NCBI GenBank assembly: GCA_018669795.1 | Contig: JABHSQ010000011.1 | Coordinates: forward strand, 90,957-154,956 | Origin: Flavobacteriaceae bacterium | GTDB taxonomy: Bacteria > Bacteroidota > Bacteroidia > Flavobacteriales > Flavobacteriaceae | Direction: 5' to 3' | DNA: 64,000 nt | In this document: positions 29,181 through 39,420 of the stretch, piece after piece | Layout of the letters: every line of letters begins with the position of its first letter | Position numbering within the stretch: the stretch's first letter is position 1 | Notes under the pieces: generated by a model | What the model was told of the DNA's origin: nothing | Seen by the model: the letters and a program-made list of their open reading frames with translations, nothing else | The model's database searches: none | Program-made: the position numbers and the translations under genes

Positions 29181-29981
29181 ATGCACACAGAAAAAGTAGT
29201 AGATTTTATTGTTAATTGGCTTAAAGAATATGCTAAAAATGAAAAAATGAATGGGTTTGTGATTGGAATCAGTGGTGGTATTGATTCTGCTGTCACTTCT
29301 ACTTTATGTGCGAAAACAGGATTACCAACGCTTTGTGTGGAAATGCCAATCCATCAAGCCGAAAACCAAATTTCTAGAGGTAAAGAACACATAAAACAAC
29401 TTAAAAGAAAGTTCCCCAACGTTAGTGCTGCAAAATTTGATTTAACCACTGTATTTGAAGATTTTAAAAATCAAGATACCAACCCAAAAGATGTCAATAC
29501 TTTAGATATATCTCTAGCAAACACTAGAGCACGCTTAAGAATGACTGCACTATATTATTATGCTGGATTAAAAAAATATTTAGTTGCAGGCACTGGTAAT
29601 AAAGTGGAAGATTTTGGAATAGGCTTTTACACAAAATATGGAGATGGAGGTGTTGATTTAAGTCCTATTGCGGATCTTATGAAAAGTGAAGTTTATGCTT
29701 TAGGTATTTTATTAGGGGTGCCAAATACGATACAATCTGCGGCTCCAACTGACGGTTTATTTGGAGACAATAGAACCGATGAAGATCAAATTGGAGCTAG
29801 TTATGATGAACTAGAATGGGCAATGAAAATGAAAGAGCAGGGTAAAACTTCAAATGATTTTAAAAATAGAGAAAAAATAGTGTTTGACTTGTTTTTAAGA
29901 TTAAATATCATCAATCAACATAAGATGATTCCTATACCAATTTGTAAAATACCGCAAAATCTTATAAAATTTCGTTCTTAA
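29181..29981 (+). CDS. nadE: NH3-dependent NAD+ synthetase
   Basis: Last step of NAD synthesis: amidates nicotinate adenine dinucleotide using ATP and ammonia. The PP-loop SGGIDSAVTS is near 34-43. NTRARLRMTALYYYAG and GTGNKVEDFGIGFYTKYGDG are the substrate and ATP motifs. At 266 residues there is no glutaminase domain, so it must use free ammonia. Divergent from gldB and convergent with dnaG, with only 27 bp between stops. Confidence 0.95.
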   Translation: MHTEKVVDFIVNWLKEYAKNEKMNGFVIGISGGIDSAVTSTLCAKTGLPTLCVEMPIHQAENQISRGKEHIKQLKRKFPNVSAAKFDLTTVFEDFKNQDTNPKDVNTLDISLANTRARLRMTALYYYAGLKKYLVAGTGNKVEDFGIGFYTKYGDGGVDLSPIADLMKSEVYALGILLGVPNTIQSAAPTDGLFGDNRTDEDQIGASYDELEWAMKMKEQGKTSNDFKNREKIVFDLFLRLNIINQHKMIPIPICKIPQNLIKFRS

Positions 29982-30008
29982 TTTTTTAGCTTGTTTTAAT
30001 TTAGTTAA

Positions 30009-31973
30009 TTACAGCACTCTATTTAACTTATCAGAAAGTAATTTTTTAAGTGTAGTATATTCTAAAGTTTCTTTTAAAGTTTGTAATTTAAGAGTGTCAT
30101 CTTCAAGAGTTTTAATTTTATTAGCCATTTCATTAATTTTTAATGAAATTAAATGCCTCCTTAAATTAAAAACAGTTTCACTTACCATTTGTGAAATGGA
30201 TTGATGTTTGTCTTTTACATATATTTTTCTTCCCTCCCAATCATGCAACTCATGCCTTTCACTATCAAATAAAATATGAGTAATTAATTCTGCTTTTTGC
30301 TGAGGCAACTTACTAATCAATCTATCTATTTTAAAATCTTGGTTTTTATTAAAGTCATCAATTATATAATTGTATAATTCTTTAAAATCTTCATTTGCAA
30401 ATTCTGTTTCATCTTCTTGAAGATCTAAATAAATTTTTTCAAATACCTTTGATTTAACCTTTTCTGAAGAATGAATGATTTCTCCTTTTTCATTTACTTC
30501 AATAGACATTTCTTCAAACTCTTCTTCTACAACACCATACACCAATAATAATTCAATTATTTTTTTTTCTAATTCAAATTGGGGATCTATACTTTTTACA
30601 GGTTGTTTTCCTGAAGATACAACATCAAAAGGAGTACTCTTTTTTTGTTGTTGTTTTTGAAAATCTTTTTTATCCTTTTTAAGGATTTGAGCTAAGGTAT
30701 TATACAATATAGATTCATCTATATTCATAATTCTAGAACACTCTTGAATATATACTTCCTTTTTTATATCATCAGGAATCTTAGAGATACTCACCAAAAT
30801 TTCATGAATTGTTTCTGCTCTTTTTATAGGATCTTTTTTTGTTTGAGAGACTAAAAGAGCTGCTTTGAAATTGATAAAGTCAGTAGCGTTGTCATCTAGA
30901 TATAGTTTAAGACTCGCTAAGGTATTTTTTTTAGCAAAACTATCTGGATCTTCTCCTTCTGGGAAGGTACAAATCTTTACATTCATCCCTTGTTCAAGAA
31001 TTAAATCTATTCCCCTAATAGATGCTCTAAGTCCTGCTTCATCTCCATCGTAAAGAACTGTAATGTTATTGGTAAGTCTACTTATTAATCGTATTTGGTT
31101 TGGAGTTAAAGCCGTACCTGACGAAGACACTACATTGGTGATACCAGTTTGGTTAAATTGTATCACATCTGTATAGCCTTCAACTAAATAGCAATTATCT
31201 TCTTTCGCAATTGCTTGTTTTGCTTGATAGATTCCATAAAGCACATCACTTTTGTGGTATATATCACTTTCTGGAGAATTTAAATACTTAGCAGCCTTTT
31301 TGTCATTTGTTAAAATTCTACCTCCAAAACCCAAAGTACGCCCACTCATACTTAGAATAGGAAATATAACTCGCCCTTTAAAACGATCAAATTGTTTCTC
31401 GCCTTTTATAATGGTAAGTCCAGTTTTTTCAAGAAATTCTAATTGATATCCTTTTTTTATAGCGGCATCTGTAAAAGCTCCCCATTGATCTAAAGAGTAA
31501 CCTAATGAGAATTTTTGAATCGTTTCTAAAGTAAAACCACGCTCTTTAAAGTATGTGAGGCCAATTGCTTTTCCTTCTTCAATATTTAATAAGGTACTGT
31601 TAAAGTAATCTTTAGCATAGTCACTTACTATAAACAAGTTTTCCTTTTGTGATGCCTGTTCCTTTTCTTCGTCGGATCTTTCGGTTTCTTCAATTTCAAT
31701 TCCATATTTATTAGCCAAATATTTAATAGCCTCTGGATAACTAAAATGCTCGTGCTCCATTAAAAAAGAAATAACACTACCTCCTTTTCCACTTGAAAAA
31801 TCTTTCCATAATTGTTTAGCAGGAGAAACCATAAAGCTAGGCGTGCGCTCATCGCTAAAAGGGCTTAATCCTTTAAAATTGCTTCCCGATTTTTTTAAAA
31901 CTACAAAATCACCAATCACCTCCTCTACGCGAGCAGTTTCAAATACATTGTCTATAGTTGTTTGTGAAATCAT
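30009..31973 (-). CDS. dnaG: DNA primase with a degenerate zinc-binding domain
   Basis: Makes RNA primers for DNA replication. The N-terminal CHC2 domain is recognisable (FKGLSPFSDERTPSF, then WKDFSSGKGGSVISF). All four zinc ligands of the usual C-H-C-C set are replaced: Ser37, Ser40, Asp58 and Ser61. The TOPRIM catalytic core is intact (YLVEGYTDVIQF near 260, and VLYDGDEAGLRASI with the acidic metal site). The C-terminal helicase-binding part follows after a Lys/Gln-rich stretch near 445. The length of 654 residues is normal. Loss of the zinc ligands with preserved fold seems to be common in flavobacteria. Confidence 0.95.
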   Translation of the reverse strand: MISQTTIDNVFETARVEEVIGDFVVLKKSGSNFKGLSPFSDERTPSFMVSPAKQLWKDFSSGKGGSVISFLMEHEHFSYPEAIKYLANKYGIEIEETERSDEEKEQASQKENLFIVSDYAKDYFNSTLLNIEEGKAIGLTYFKERGFTLETIQKFSLGYSLDQWGAFTDAAIKKGYQLEFLEKTGLTIIKGEKQFDRFKGRVIFPILSMSGRTLGFGGRILTNDKKAAKYLNSPESDIYHKSDVLYGIYQAKQAIAKEDNCYLVEGYTDVIQFNQTGITNVVSSSGTALTPNQIRLISRLTNNITVLYDGDEAGLRASIRGIDLILEQGMNVKICTFPEGEDPDSFAKKNTLASLKLYLDDNATDFINFKAALLVSQTKKDPIKRAETIHEILVSISKIPDDIKKEVYIQECSRIMNIDESILYNTLAQILKKDKKDFQKQQQKKSTPFDVVSSGKQPVKSIDPQFELEKKIIELLLVYGVVEEEFEEMSIEVNEKGEIIHSSEKVKSKVFEKIYLDLQEDETEFANEDFKELYNYIIDDFNKNQDFKIDRLISKLPQQKAELITHILFDSERHELHDWEGRKIYVKDKHQSISQMVSETVFNLRRHLISLKINEMANKIKTLEDDTLKLQTLKETLEYTTLKKLLSDKLNRVL

Positions 31974-32063
31974 ATTTAGATATCAAAGATGTGAATTTCT
32001 GCTTTAAAAAATAAATTTTTGTCACAAATATTTATCAACAAAAAAAGCTTTCAAGGCTGCGTA

Positions 32064-33041
32064 TTATTTTTTTCTATCTATCACGAAATTAACCATTAAT
32101 TCTAGCGAATCTTTATAAATTGAATCTGGATATTGTTGCAATATAGCAAGTGCTTTACTTTGGTATTGTTTCATGACAGAAACGGCATATTCTAATCCTC
32201 CTTTTGATTTAACAAATTGTATTAATTCCTTTACTCTAACTTTGTCGGTATTGTGATTTTTAAGAGCGTTGATGACCCATCTCTTTTCTTTATCCGAACA
32301 ATTATTAAGAACATGAATTAAAGGCAGTGTCATTTTTTGCTCTTTAATATCTATTCCAGTCGGTTTTCCTATTTTTTCGGTTCCGTAATCAAAAAGATCA
32401 TCTTTAATCTGAAAGGCCATTCCGATATACTCCCCAAATTCTCTCATCACTCCTACTTCTTCCTTTGTGGCCATTACAGATTGAGCTCCCATAGCGCAAC
32501 ATGCAGCAATTAATGTTGCTGTTTTTTTACGAATTATTTCGTAATAAACATCTTCTGTAATATTTAATTTTCTTGCTTTTTCAATTTGAAGAAGTTCCCC
32601 TTCACTCATCTCTCTTACTGCAACCGAGATGATTTTCAGCAAATCAAAATCATTATTATCAATAGATAATAATAAGCCTTTGGACAATAAAAAATCTCCA
32701 ACTAAGACTGCAATTTTATTTTTCCACAATGCGTTTATTGAGAAAAAGCTTCTTCTTCGATTACTGCCATCTACCACATCATCGTGAACTAATGTAGCTG
32801 TATGTATTAATTCTATAACGGAAGCACCCCGATAAGTTCTATCGTTAACCTCTCCCTTGTTGCTCATCTTTGCTATTAAAAAAACAAACATCGGCCTCAT
32901 TTGTTTACCTTTCCTATTCACAACATAATGTGTGATACGGTTTAACAAGGAAACTTTTGAATTCATAGAAAGTAAGAACTTTTTTTCAAAAAGCTCCATT
33001 TCATATTCAATAGGTAGTTTTATTTGCGCAACTGTTTTCAT
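32064..33041 (-). CDS. Trans polyprenyl diphosphate synthase
   Basis: Head-to-tail condensation of isopentenyl diphosphate onto an allylic primer to make a long polyprenyl chain, probably for menaquinone. The first Asp-rich motif is DDVVD at 87-91 inside HTATLVHDDVVDGSNRRR, and the second is QIKDDLFDYG near 214. GKQMRP at 45-50 binds diphosphate. At 325 residues it fits the octaprenyl/heptaprenyl group, but chain length cannot be read with certainty. It stands 90 bp upstream of dnaG on the same strand. Confidence 0.9.
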   Translation of the reverse strand: MKTVAQIKLPIEYEMELFEKKFLLSMNSKVSLLNRITHYVVNRKGKQMRPMFVFLIAKMSNKGEVNDRTYRGASVIELIHTATLVHDDVVDGSNRRRSFFSINALWKNKIAVLVGDFLLSKGLLLSIDNNDFDLLKIISVAVREMSEGELLQIEKARKLNITEDVYYEIIRKKTATLIAACCAMGAQSVMATKEEVGVMREFGEYIGMAFQIKDDLFDYGTEKIGKPTGIDIKEQKMTLPLIHVLNNCSDKEKRWVINALKNHNTDKVRVKELIQFVKSKGGLEYAVSVMKQYQSKALAILQQYPDSIYKDSLELMVNFVIDRKK

Positions 33042-33233
33042 AGCATGCCCAAAAATAAGTTAATAAAAGCAATATAATTATAGAGCGAAGGGATATTTCG
33101 TAAATTTATTAATTGTTTCAAATGAGTCTATTCTATTGTTAATTAAGCTTTTCTAATCTAAATATAATAATAAATCATTAGTTTTAAAATAAAATTAACT
33201 GTATATTCGAGTTTAACTTATAAATTATATAAT

Positions 33234-34079
33234 ATGAAAAAAATTACATTTTTATTATTAATTTTTGCTGCCTTTACAATGAATGCACAACTTTTAACTG
33301 AGGGTTTTGATGATATAACAACCCTAGTAGGATACACTGTTCTAAATGTTAGTGATATCCCAAATACTGATTTTTTCCAAGGAAATACAGACGTTTTTAT
33401 TGCTCAATCGGGGCCAGACGATTCATATTTAGCTACAAATTATGCTGCAACATCAGGATCTACTATTGATTTATACATAATTCTTCCTGCTTTAGAACTT
33501 GAAAATGGCGATGAACTTACCTTTTTTACTTCAACTGTAGCTGGTAGCGCTTGGCCAGACAGGTTAGAAGTAAGAATAGATCCAGATGGGTCTGGGGCAA
33601 ATCCAACTTCTGACGATACTGGTTCTTATACTGAACTTTTATTGGAGATTAACCCTTACTTATTAACAGGAGGCTACCCTGAATCTTGGTCATACCAAAC
33701 TGTAATAGTATCTGGTCTTGCAGAACCAACTACTACCAGTCTTGCATTTAGATATTGGGTAACAGATGGAGGGCCTGAAGGTGCTAATTCAAACTATATT
33801 GGCATTGACACTATGGAAATAAATGAGTTTATATTAGGTGTTTCAGATGAATCTTTCAATAACTTCAATTATTATATTAATAACAACCAATTAATTTTAA
33901 GTGCTAGCAATTCTTTAGAAAATGTACAGTTATTTAACTTATTAGGACAAGAAGTTATTTCTCAAAAACTTTCAAATACTAATGAAACGATAAACATTGC
34001 ATCTTTAGATACAGGGATTTATGCTGCTAAAGTAAGTATTAATGGAAACACAAAATCTTTTAAAATAGTTAAGAACTAG
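33234..34079 (+). CDS. Secreted protein with choice-of-anchor-like domain and T9SS sorting domain
   Basis: A 281-residue secreted protein of unknown function. A signal peptide (about 1-18, ending MNAQ) is followed by a beta-rich domain (about 20-195, starting LLTEGFDDITTL) like the choice-of-anchor/cleaved-adhesin domains of Bacteroidota surface proteins. The last 75 residues form a type IX secretion system type A sorting domain (NVQLFNLLGQEVISQKL, then LDTGIYAAKV). It should be exported across the outer membrane. Alone, with a terminator shared with convergent rlmN. Confidence 0.85.
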   Translation: MKKITFLLLIFAAFTMNAQLLTEGFDDITTLVGYTVLNVSDIPNTDFFQGNTDVFIAQSGPDDSYLATNYAATSGSTIDLYIILPALELENGDELTFFTSTVAGSAWPDRLEVRIDPDGSGANPTSDDTGSYTELLLEINPYLLTGGYPESWSYQTVIVSGLAEPTTTSLAFRYWVTDGGPEGANSNYIGIDTMEINEFILGVSDESFNNFNYYINNNQLILSASNSLENVQLFNLLGQEVISQKLSNTNETINIASLDTGIYAAKVSINGNTKSFKIVKN

Positions 34080-34100
34080 TTTGCTATTTTACTAATTATT

Positions 34101-34134
34101 AAAAAAGAGCAGCTAACTTAGTTGCTCTTTTTTT
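34101..34134. terminator. Bidirectional terminator between convergent genes
   Basis: AAAAAAGAGCA ... TGCTCTTTTTT with inner CTAA/TTAG forms a long hairpin with A-runs on one side and T-runs on the other. It serves the secreted protein gene (+) and rlmN (-), whose stop codon touches it. Confidence 0.85.
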
Positions 34135-35173
34135 ATTGCTTATTTGCCAACTGCCCACAAGCGGCATCTATATCTTTTCCCCTGCTTCGTCTAACTGTTA
34201 CTGGAATTCTGTTTTTTTCTAAGGCATTTATATACTCATTTGTTACATGAGGTGATGCTTGTTTAAATAAATCATCATCTATGGAGTTATATTCAATTAA
34301 ATTCACTTTACAAGGCACATCCTTACAATAGGCAACTAGAGCATTAATATCTTCTCTTGAGTCATTAATCCCATCCCAAATAATATATTCATAGGTAATT
34401 CTTCTAATTGTTTTTTTATACCAATATTGCAGTGCCTCTTTTAAATCTGGCAAGGTGAATTTATTAGCAAAAGGCATGATTTGCTCTCTTTTTTCTTGAA
34501 TCGCAGAGTGTAACGAAACTGCTAAATTAAACTTAACCTCATCATCGGCTAATTTTTTAATCATTTTTGGCACCCCAGAAGTGGAAACAGTTATTCTTTT
34601 TGGTGACATTCCTAAACCTTCTTTCGAAGTTATTTTATCAATGGATTTAAGAACGTTATTATAATTCATCAAGGGTTCGCCCATCCCCATAAACACTATG
34701 TTTGAAAGTGGTCTTGAATGGTACAATTTACTTTCTTGGTCAATTGCTTTTACCTGATCGTAAATTTCGTCAGGATTCAAGTTCCTCATCTTTTTTAACC
34801 GTGCAGTAGCACAAAATTTACAATCTAAACTACAACCTACTTGAGTTGAAACACAAGCTGTTGTTCTTGATGGTGTTGGTATTAAAACTGATTCTACAAT
34901 TAATCCATCAAATAGTTTTACAGCATTTTTAATAGTGCCATCCTTACTCTTTTGTATGCTATCTACTTCAATGTGATTAATTACAAAATGCTCGCTTAAA
35001 AGTTCCCGAGTCTCCTTTGATATATTAGTCATATCATCAAAATGATGCGCTCCCTTACTCCAAAGCCATTCATAGACTTGATTCCCTCTAAAAGCCTTGT
35101 CTCCTGTGTTTTGAAAGAAATCTCTAATTTCTTCTCTTGACAAAGCTCGTATATCTTTTTTTTTTGCTTTCAT
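34133..35173 (-). CDS. rlmN: 23S rRNA/tRNA adenine-C2 methyltransferase
   Basis: Radical SAM enzyme that methylates C2 of A2503 in 23S rRNA and A37 in some tRNAs. The cluster-binding motif CSLDCKFCATA is near residue 112. The N-terminal accessory domain includes FRGNQVYEWLWSKG. The C-terminal stretch TVRRSRGKDIDAACGQL carries the conserved Cys that becomes the mechanistic methylated residue's partner. The 346 residues are typical. Confidence 0.96.
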   Translation of the reverse strand: MKAKKKDIRALSREEIRDFFQNTGDKAFRGNQVYEWLWSKGAHHFDDMTNISKETRELLSEHFVINHIEVDSIQKSKDGTIKNAVKLFDGLIVESVLIPTPSRTTACVSTQVGCSLDCKFCATARLKKMRNLNPDEIYDQVKAIDQESKLYHSRPLSNIVFMGMGEPLMNYNNVLKSIDKITSKEGLGMSPKRITVSTSGVPKMIKKLADDEVKFNLAVSLHSAIQEKREQIMPFANKFTLPDLKEALQYWYKKTIRRITYEYIIWDGINDSREDINALVAYCKDVPCKVNLIEYNSIDDDLFKQASPHVTNEYINALEKNRIPVTVRRSRGKDIDAACGQLANKQ

Positions 35174-35210
35174 TAGTTTACAAAAATATCAATATTAAAA
35201 AGGATATAAA

Positions 35211-35249
35211 AACATAAAAGCCTCTTTTAAAAAAAGAGGCTTTTATGTT
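35211..35249 (-). terminator. Strong terminator after the secreted protease gene
   Basis: An 18-bp perfect stem (AACATAAAAGCCTCTTTT and its complement) with a 3-nt loop, about 17 nt after the protease stop on the minus strand. It separates that gene from rlmN. Confidence 0.85.
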
Positions 35250-35265
35250 TTACTGAATTTTATAA

Positions 35266-36933
35266 TTATCTATTTATTATAATCTTTTTTGCAGAACTAA
35301 CATTGGTATCTCCATCTACTAAATATAAAATGTACAATCCTTCGTTTAAGTGTTCTACATTAATTTCATTAATAGTATTTGATATGTTTCCTGAATAAAT
35401 TTTTTGTCCCATTAAGTTGTAAAAATAATACTCTAAATTAGGATATCTATTATTGATAATTGAGATTTTTGTATTTGCTGGATTGGGATAAATATCTAAA
35501 GTTCCAGTATCATCAAAATCTTGAGTATTTAATACATTTTGAATTGTTTCAGTTGTAGATTGTCCAGAATTATTAGGATCTAACCAATTTTTTAATCTAG
35601 TTTCTGGCGTTTCACCTGAATCCCATGAAATTCCAAATCTTCCATATAAATCATAATCATTATTATTATCAGTTCCATCACAAAAAGCTTGACCAGCATA
35701 TAATTGCCCTATTATCCTTGCATCCTCATTAAATAATGGCGAACCTGAAGATCCACTTTCTGTGGTCCCAATTTCCCATCCATTGCCAACACCAACAGAT
35801 ACCCCTCCAATTAACCATACTTCAGTACCATTAGCGTTTTCTTTAACAGCACCTGAATCGTCTCTACATATTTTCATAATATCCCCATTGGGATGGTGAA
35901 TTCCAACTTCCATAGTAGGTAATTCATCTCTACTATCCCAACCTGCAAAAGCAACATCCCAAGATTCTGGAATCTTATTATACAATTCAACTAATGCAAA
36001 GTCACTTAAAGCATTATTTGCTTTTACCTGAGCACCACTCATCGTGAAATTGGTTTGTATGTCTAAACTTTCTTCTTCACTAGCACAAATTGGACTTGGA
36101 CTCATCCAATTAAACCTAACAGACCAAAAAGATGGGTCACTATTTTCCAAACAATGATTCGCAGTTAATAAATATGGGGTTTTATCACCAAGCGTAGTAT
36201 TTATTAAAGAGGATGAGCATAAATGACCATTACCTAGATTTAAGAGAGCTACCGTTTTTTTTATTACGTCTTTTTTGTTTTCAAAGTCATTGCCGATAGA
36301 ACAATTTACATCATAGTTGCAATCTCCAGAATCATTAAGACCTCTGTAGTTATCGTCAATAATTTGATGAACTCGTCCCATCCTATACCCATGAATAATA
36401 CTTCCTATTTCAAGATGAGTGTCATCAACGGTATTTTCAGGTTCATAGTATTCTATCCAGATGATTTCACCAGAAACAAACCAAGACCCTAATTTTTTAT
36501 TTTCTCTATTTTGATCCTTTGTGTATGTTTTTGAAATATCGGTTTGATCATCATTGTAAAGATGCATCGTTGTTCCTTCTGGTAATTTAAAATCATTAAA
36601 GTTTATACTTAAATTAACAGCATCTGGTGACCAAATGGCTACTTGCCAAATTCTACCTCTATTATTTGGTAATTCGGTCCAAACTCCATCATTTTCAAAA
36701 TCCAAAACTAAGGGTCTTGAAATTCCATAACGCCATGGGAGACTTTTATCTCTGTCATTAATACTATCCTCAGTAATTATGTTTTCTAAATCTAAAGGGG
36801 GTAATTCTATAGGTATAACGGAACTTCTTAAATTTAATTCCCAACTCAAAGGGATGCGTTCATTTTCATCCTGAGAATAGGATACATATGAAATTGAAAT
36901 TAACATTATAAAAAGTAAAATTCTTATCATCAA
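35266..36933 (-). CDS. Secreted trypsin-like serine protease with T9SS sorting domain
   Basis: A 555-residue exported protease resembling the lysyl endopeptidase group. A signal peptide (about 1-20, ending SYSQ) is followed by an N-terminal beta domain. The trypsin-like catalytic domain has His in TANHCLENSD (near 258), Asp in LSDFALVELY (near 310) and Ser in GSSGSPLFNE (near 394). Cys pairs (DCNYDVNCSIG, ICASEEES) could form disulfides. The last 80 residues are a type IX sorting domain (LDIYPNPANTKISI, then LNEGLYILYL). Cleavage specificity cannot be told from sequence alone. Confidence 0.9.
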   Translation of the reverse strand: MMIRILLFIMLISISYVSYSQDENERIPLSWELNLRSSVIPIELPPLDLENIITEDSINDRDKSLPWRYGISRPLVLDFENDGVWTELPNNRGRIWQVAIWSPDAVNLSINFNDFKLPEGTTMHLYNDDQTDISKTYTKDQNRENKKLGSWFVSGEIIWIEYYEPENTVDDTHLEIGSIIHGYRMGRVHQIIDDNYRGLNDSGDCNYDVNCSIGNDFENKKDVIKKTVALLNLGNGHLCSSSLINTTLGDKTPYLLTANHCLENSDPSFWSVRFNWMSPSPICASEEESLDIQTNFTMSGAQVKANNALSDFALVELYNKIPESWDVAFAGWDSRDELPTMEVGIHHPNGDIMKICRDDSGAVKENANGTEVWLIGGVSVGVGNGWEIGTTESGSSGSPLFNEDARIIGQLYAGQAFCDGTDNNNDYDLYGRFGISWDSGETPETRLKNWLDPNNSGQSTTETIQNVLNTQDFDDTGTLDIYPNPANTKISIINNRYPNLEYYFYNLMGQKIYSGNISNTINEINVEHLNEGLYILYLVDGDTNVSSAKKIIINR

Positions 36934-37003
36934 TACAGTTTAAAAAAAGTATTAGCTTACTAAAGTACTTTTTTATTTTGTCATTTAAAAATCAAATCGT
37001 TAT

Positions 37004-37036
37004 AAAACAAAAAACCCCGATGATACATCGAGGTTT
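37004..37036 (-). terminator. Terminator after queA
   Basis: On the minus strand AAACCTCGAT-gtatc-type loop-ATCGGGGTTT (one G-U pair) runs into TTTTTTG. It lies about 20 nt after the queA stop. The wobble pair only works on the minus strand, supporting that direction. Confidence 0.75.
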
Positions 37037-37057
37037 AATAATTATATTTAATAAAAA

Positions 37058-38107
37058 TTAGATAATTAACATCGCATCTCCATAAGAGTAAAATTTATAT
37101 TTTTCTTTAATTGCTATCTCATACGCTTCTCTCACAAAATCATGTCCTGCAAATGCCGAAACCATCATCATTAAAGTTGATTTTGGTGTATGAAAGTTAG
37201 TCACCATCATATTTGCGATGCTAAAATCGTAAGGAGGAAAAATAAATTTATTTGTCCAACCATCATAAGCATTTAACTCTCCATTAGAAGAAACAGAACT
37301 TTCTATGGCTCTCATTGCCGTTGTTCCAACAGCACAAATTCTTCTTTTCTCTGCAATTCCTCTATTAATTATTGTTTCCGCTAATTTATCAATATGAATC
37401 TCTTCTGAATCCATTTTATGCTTAGATAAATCTTCTACTTCTACAGAGCTAAATGTTCCCAATCCAACATGCAATGTTACCTCAGCAAATTTTACTCCCA
37501 TAATTTCAAGACGCTTTAATAAATGTCTTGAAAAGTGTAATCCAGCAGTTGGTGCAGCAACGGCTCCTTCATTTTTTGCGAAAATGGTTTGATATCTTTC
37601 TTTATCTTCTGGCTCAACTTCTCTTTTAATATATTTAGGAAGTGGTGTTTCTCCTAATTCAGTTAATTTTTTTCTAAAATCTTCATAAGGTCCATCATAT
37701 AAGAAACGTAATGTTCTTCCCCTAGAAGTGGTATTATCTATAACCTCAGCAATTAATGAATCATCTTCTCCAAAGTATAATTTATTTCCAATTCTAATTT
37801 TTCTTGCAGGATCTACTAATACATCCCAAAGACGAGTTTCTTTATTTAATTCTCTTAATAGAAAAACTTCTATGCGAGCACCCGTTTTTTCTTTATTCCC
37901 AAATAATCTTGCAGGAAATACCTTTGTATTATTTAACACAAGCACATCGTCTTCACGAAAATAATCTTTAAGGTCTTTAAACATTTTATGCTCAATGGTT
38001 TTTTCTTTTCTGTTCAATACCATTAAACGAGATTCATCCCTATTTGCAGCAGGATATTCAGCTAATAATTCTTCTGGTAATTCAAAATTAAATTTTGAGA
38101 GTTTCAT
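37058..38107 (-). CDS. queA: tRNA S-adenosylmethionine ribosyltransferase-isomerase
   Basis: Late step of queuosine synthesis: moves the ribosyl part of SAM onto preQ1 in t[22 protein letters not shown] is the expected N-terminus. [38 protein letters not shown] and [20 protein letters not shown] are family motifs. The frame extends 43 codons further up, but a promoter box lies inside that extension and the start at 38107 gives the normal 349 residues (a second ATG at 38113 is possible). It follows aroA but has its own promoter. Confidence 0.95.
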   Translation of the reverse strand: MKLSKFNFELPEELLAEYPAANRDESRLMVLNRKEKTIEHKMFKDLKDYFREDDVLVLNNTKVFPARLFGNKEKTGARIEVFLLRELNKETRLWDVLVDPARKIRIGNKLYFGEDDSLIAEVIDNTTSRGRTLRFLYDGPYEDFRKKLTELGETPLPKYIKREVEPEDKERYQTIFAKNEGAVAAPTAGLHFSRHLLKRLEIMGVKFAEVTLHVGLGTFSSVEVEDLSKHKMDSEEIHIDKLAETIINRGIAEKRRICAVGTTAMRAIESSVSSNGELNAYDGWTNKFIFPPYDFSIANMMVTNFHTPKSTLMMMVSAFAGHDFVREAYEIAIKEKYKFYSYGDAMLII

Positions 38108-38143
38108 TCCCATAGTTAGAGACGATTTTATAATTAAAAGATG

Positions 38144-38176
38144 CAAATATACAATCTCAACATAGGGGTTGTCAAG
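38144..38176 (-). promoter_or_regulatory. Promoter of queA
   Basis: The minus strand reads TTG(AC), then 19 nt, then TATATTTG, a good fit to the Bacteroidota -33/-7 arrangement. It lies between the aroA stop and the queA ATG, giving a leader of about 30 nt. Confidence 0.6.
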
Positions 38177-38190
38177 TAAATAACAGTTTA

Positions 38191-39420
38191 TTATTTTAAT
38201 TGTACTTCGACACCTGTTTTTACTAGGTCTTCCCAAAAGGTAGCGTAGGATTTTGTAACCACATTTGGTTCAAGGATATTAATTGGCACTTTAAATACTA
38301 ATGGAGCAAAAGCCATAGCCATTCGATGGTCTTGGTAAGTTTCAATGGTTATGTTTTCAATGATCTTCTTTGAACGAAATACTTCTAAAGATTGGTCTGT
38401 TATAGCTACATTAGCTCCAAGCTTCTCAAGTTCTGTTTTTAAAGCTAATAACCTATCCGTTTCTTTTATTTTAAGCGTTTTTAAACCTTCTAATTTACAA
38501 TGTATTCCTAAACCAAAACATGTTACTGCTATGGTTTGAGCGATATCTGGTGTGTCATTTAAATTTAATGATAGGTGATCACTAATTTCAGTTTTTATTT
38601 TTCTTAAATGGATGGAATTATCACGTTTATTAAAAACGGTTTCTACTCCCAATTTTTTAAAAATGGAGATTATTTTTGAATCTCCTTGAATGCTGTTTTT
38701 TGTAAAATTATTTAAAGTAACTTCAAGATTACTTGAGAGCCCAATTATACTATAATAATAAGAAGCAGAGCTCCAATCTGATTCTACATTTAGTCTGCTA
38801 CTATCAATAGTATTAATTGGTTTAATTTGAATTCTATTTGCATTAAAACTTCCCGAAATTCCTGCTTTTTGCATCAAATTTAAAGTCATTTTAATATATG
38901 GGACTGAGGTAATTTCTCCTTCTAAATTAATAGTTAATCCATTTTTTAATGCAGGTGCCATTAACATTAATGCGGAGATATACTGACTACTTATAGCAGC
39001 ATTTAATGTAACTGAACTAATATTTAAATTTTTGCCAATTATTTTTAGTGGAGGAAACCCTTCATTTTTTAAATAGTGAATATCTGCACCTAAATCTTTT
39101 AATGCCTCAACTAAAATTCTAATTGGGCGTTCTTGCATTCTTTTACTACCAGTAATAATAATATCCACTCCTTTTTTTGAAGCAAAATATGCAGTTAAAA
39201 AACGCATGGCAGTTCCCGCATGATGAACATCAACGATTCCGTCAATTTGTTCTATTCCTTTTAGTAAACTAATCGTGTCATCACTATTAGAAAGGTTATC
39301 AATTAACAAGTTTGGAAATATCCCTTTTAGAATTAAAAGTCTGTTAGATTCACTTTTAGATCCTGGGACAATGATAACAGGATTATCACTAACCGTTTTA
39401 TAAGTAAGGTGTGCTATCAA
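38191..39420 (-). CDS. aroA: 3-phosphoshikimate 1-carboxyvinyltransferase (EPSP synthase)
   Basis: Sixth step of the shikimate pathway, making EPSP from shikimate 3-phosphate and PEP. Motifs: [14 protein letters not shown] near 18-31 (substrate-binding Lys), [58 protein letters not shown] and [13 protein letters not shown]. At 409 residues it is slightly shorter than the E. coli enzyme (427). Its ATG overlaps the stop of the preceding small membrane protein gene (ATGA), so it is the last member of the aromatic operon. Confidence 0.95.
   Translation of the reverse strand: MIAHLTYKTVSDNPVIIVPGSKSESNRLLILKGIFPNLLIDNLSNSDDTISLLKGIEQIDGIVDVHHAGTAMRFLTAYFASKKGVDIIITGSKRMQERPIRILVEALKDLGADIHYLKNEGFPPLKIIGKNLNISSVTLNAAISSQYISALMLMAPALKNGLTINLEGEITSVPYIKMTLNLMQKAGISGSFNANRIQIKPINTIDSSRLNVESDWSSASYYYSIIGLSSNLEVTLNNFTKNSIQGDSKIISIFKKLGVETVFNKRDNSIHLRKIKTEISDHLSLNLNDTPDIAQTIAVTCFGLGIHCKLEGLKTLKIKETDRLLALKTELEKLGANVAITDQSLEVFRSKKIIENITIETYQDHRMAMAFAPLVFKVPINILEPNVVTKSYATFWEDLVKTGVEVQLK

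Noticed and set aside
35211..35249. Long perfect hairpin considered as an insertion sequence end or small RNA
   Set aside because: Its position right after the protease stop and the T-rich flank fit a simple terminator.
38108..38236. N-terminal extension of queA
   Set aside because: The extra 43 residues are not part of the QueA family and the TATATTTG promoter box lies inside them.
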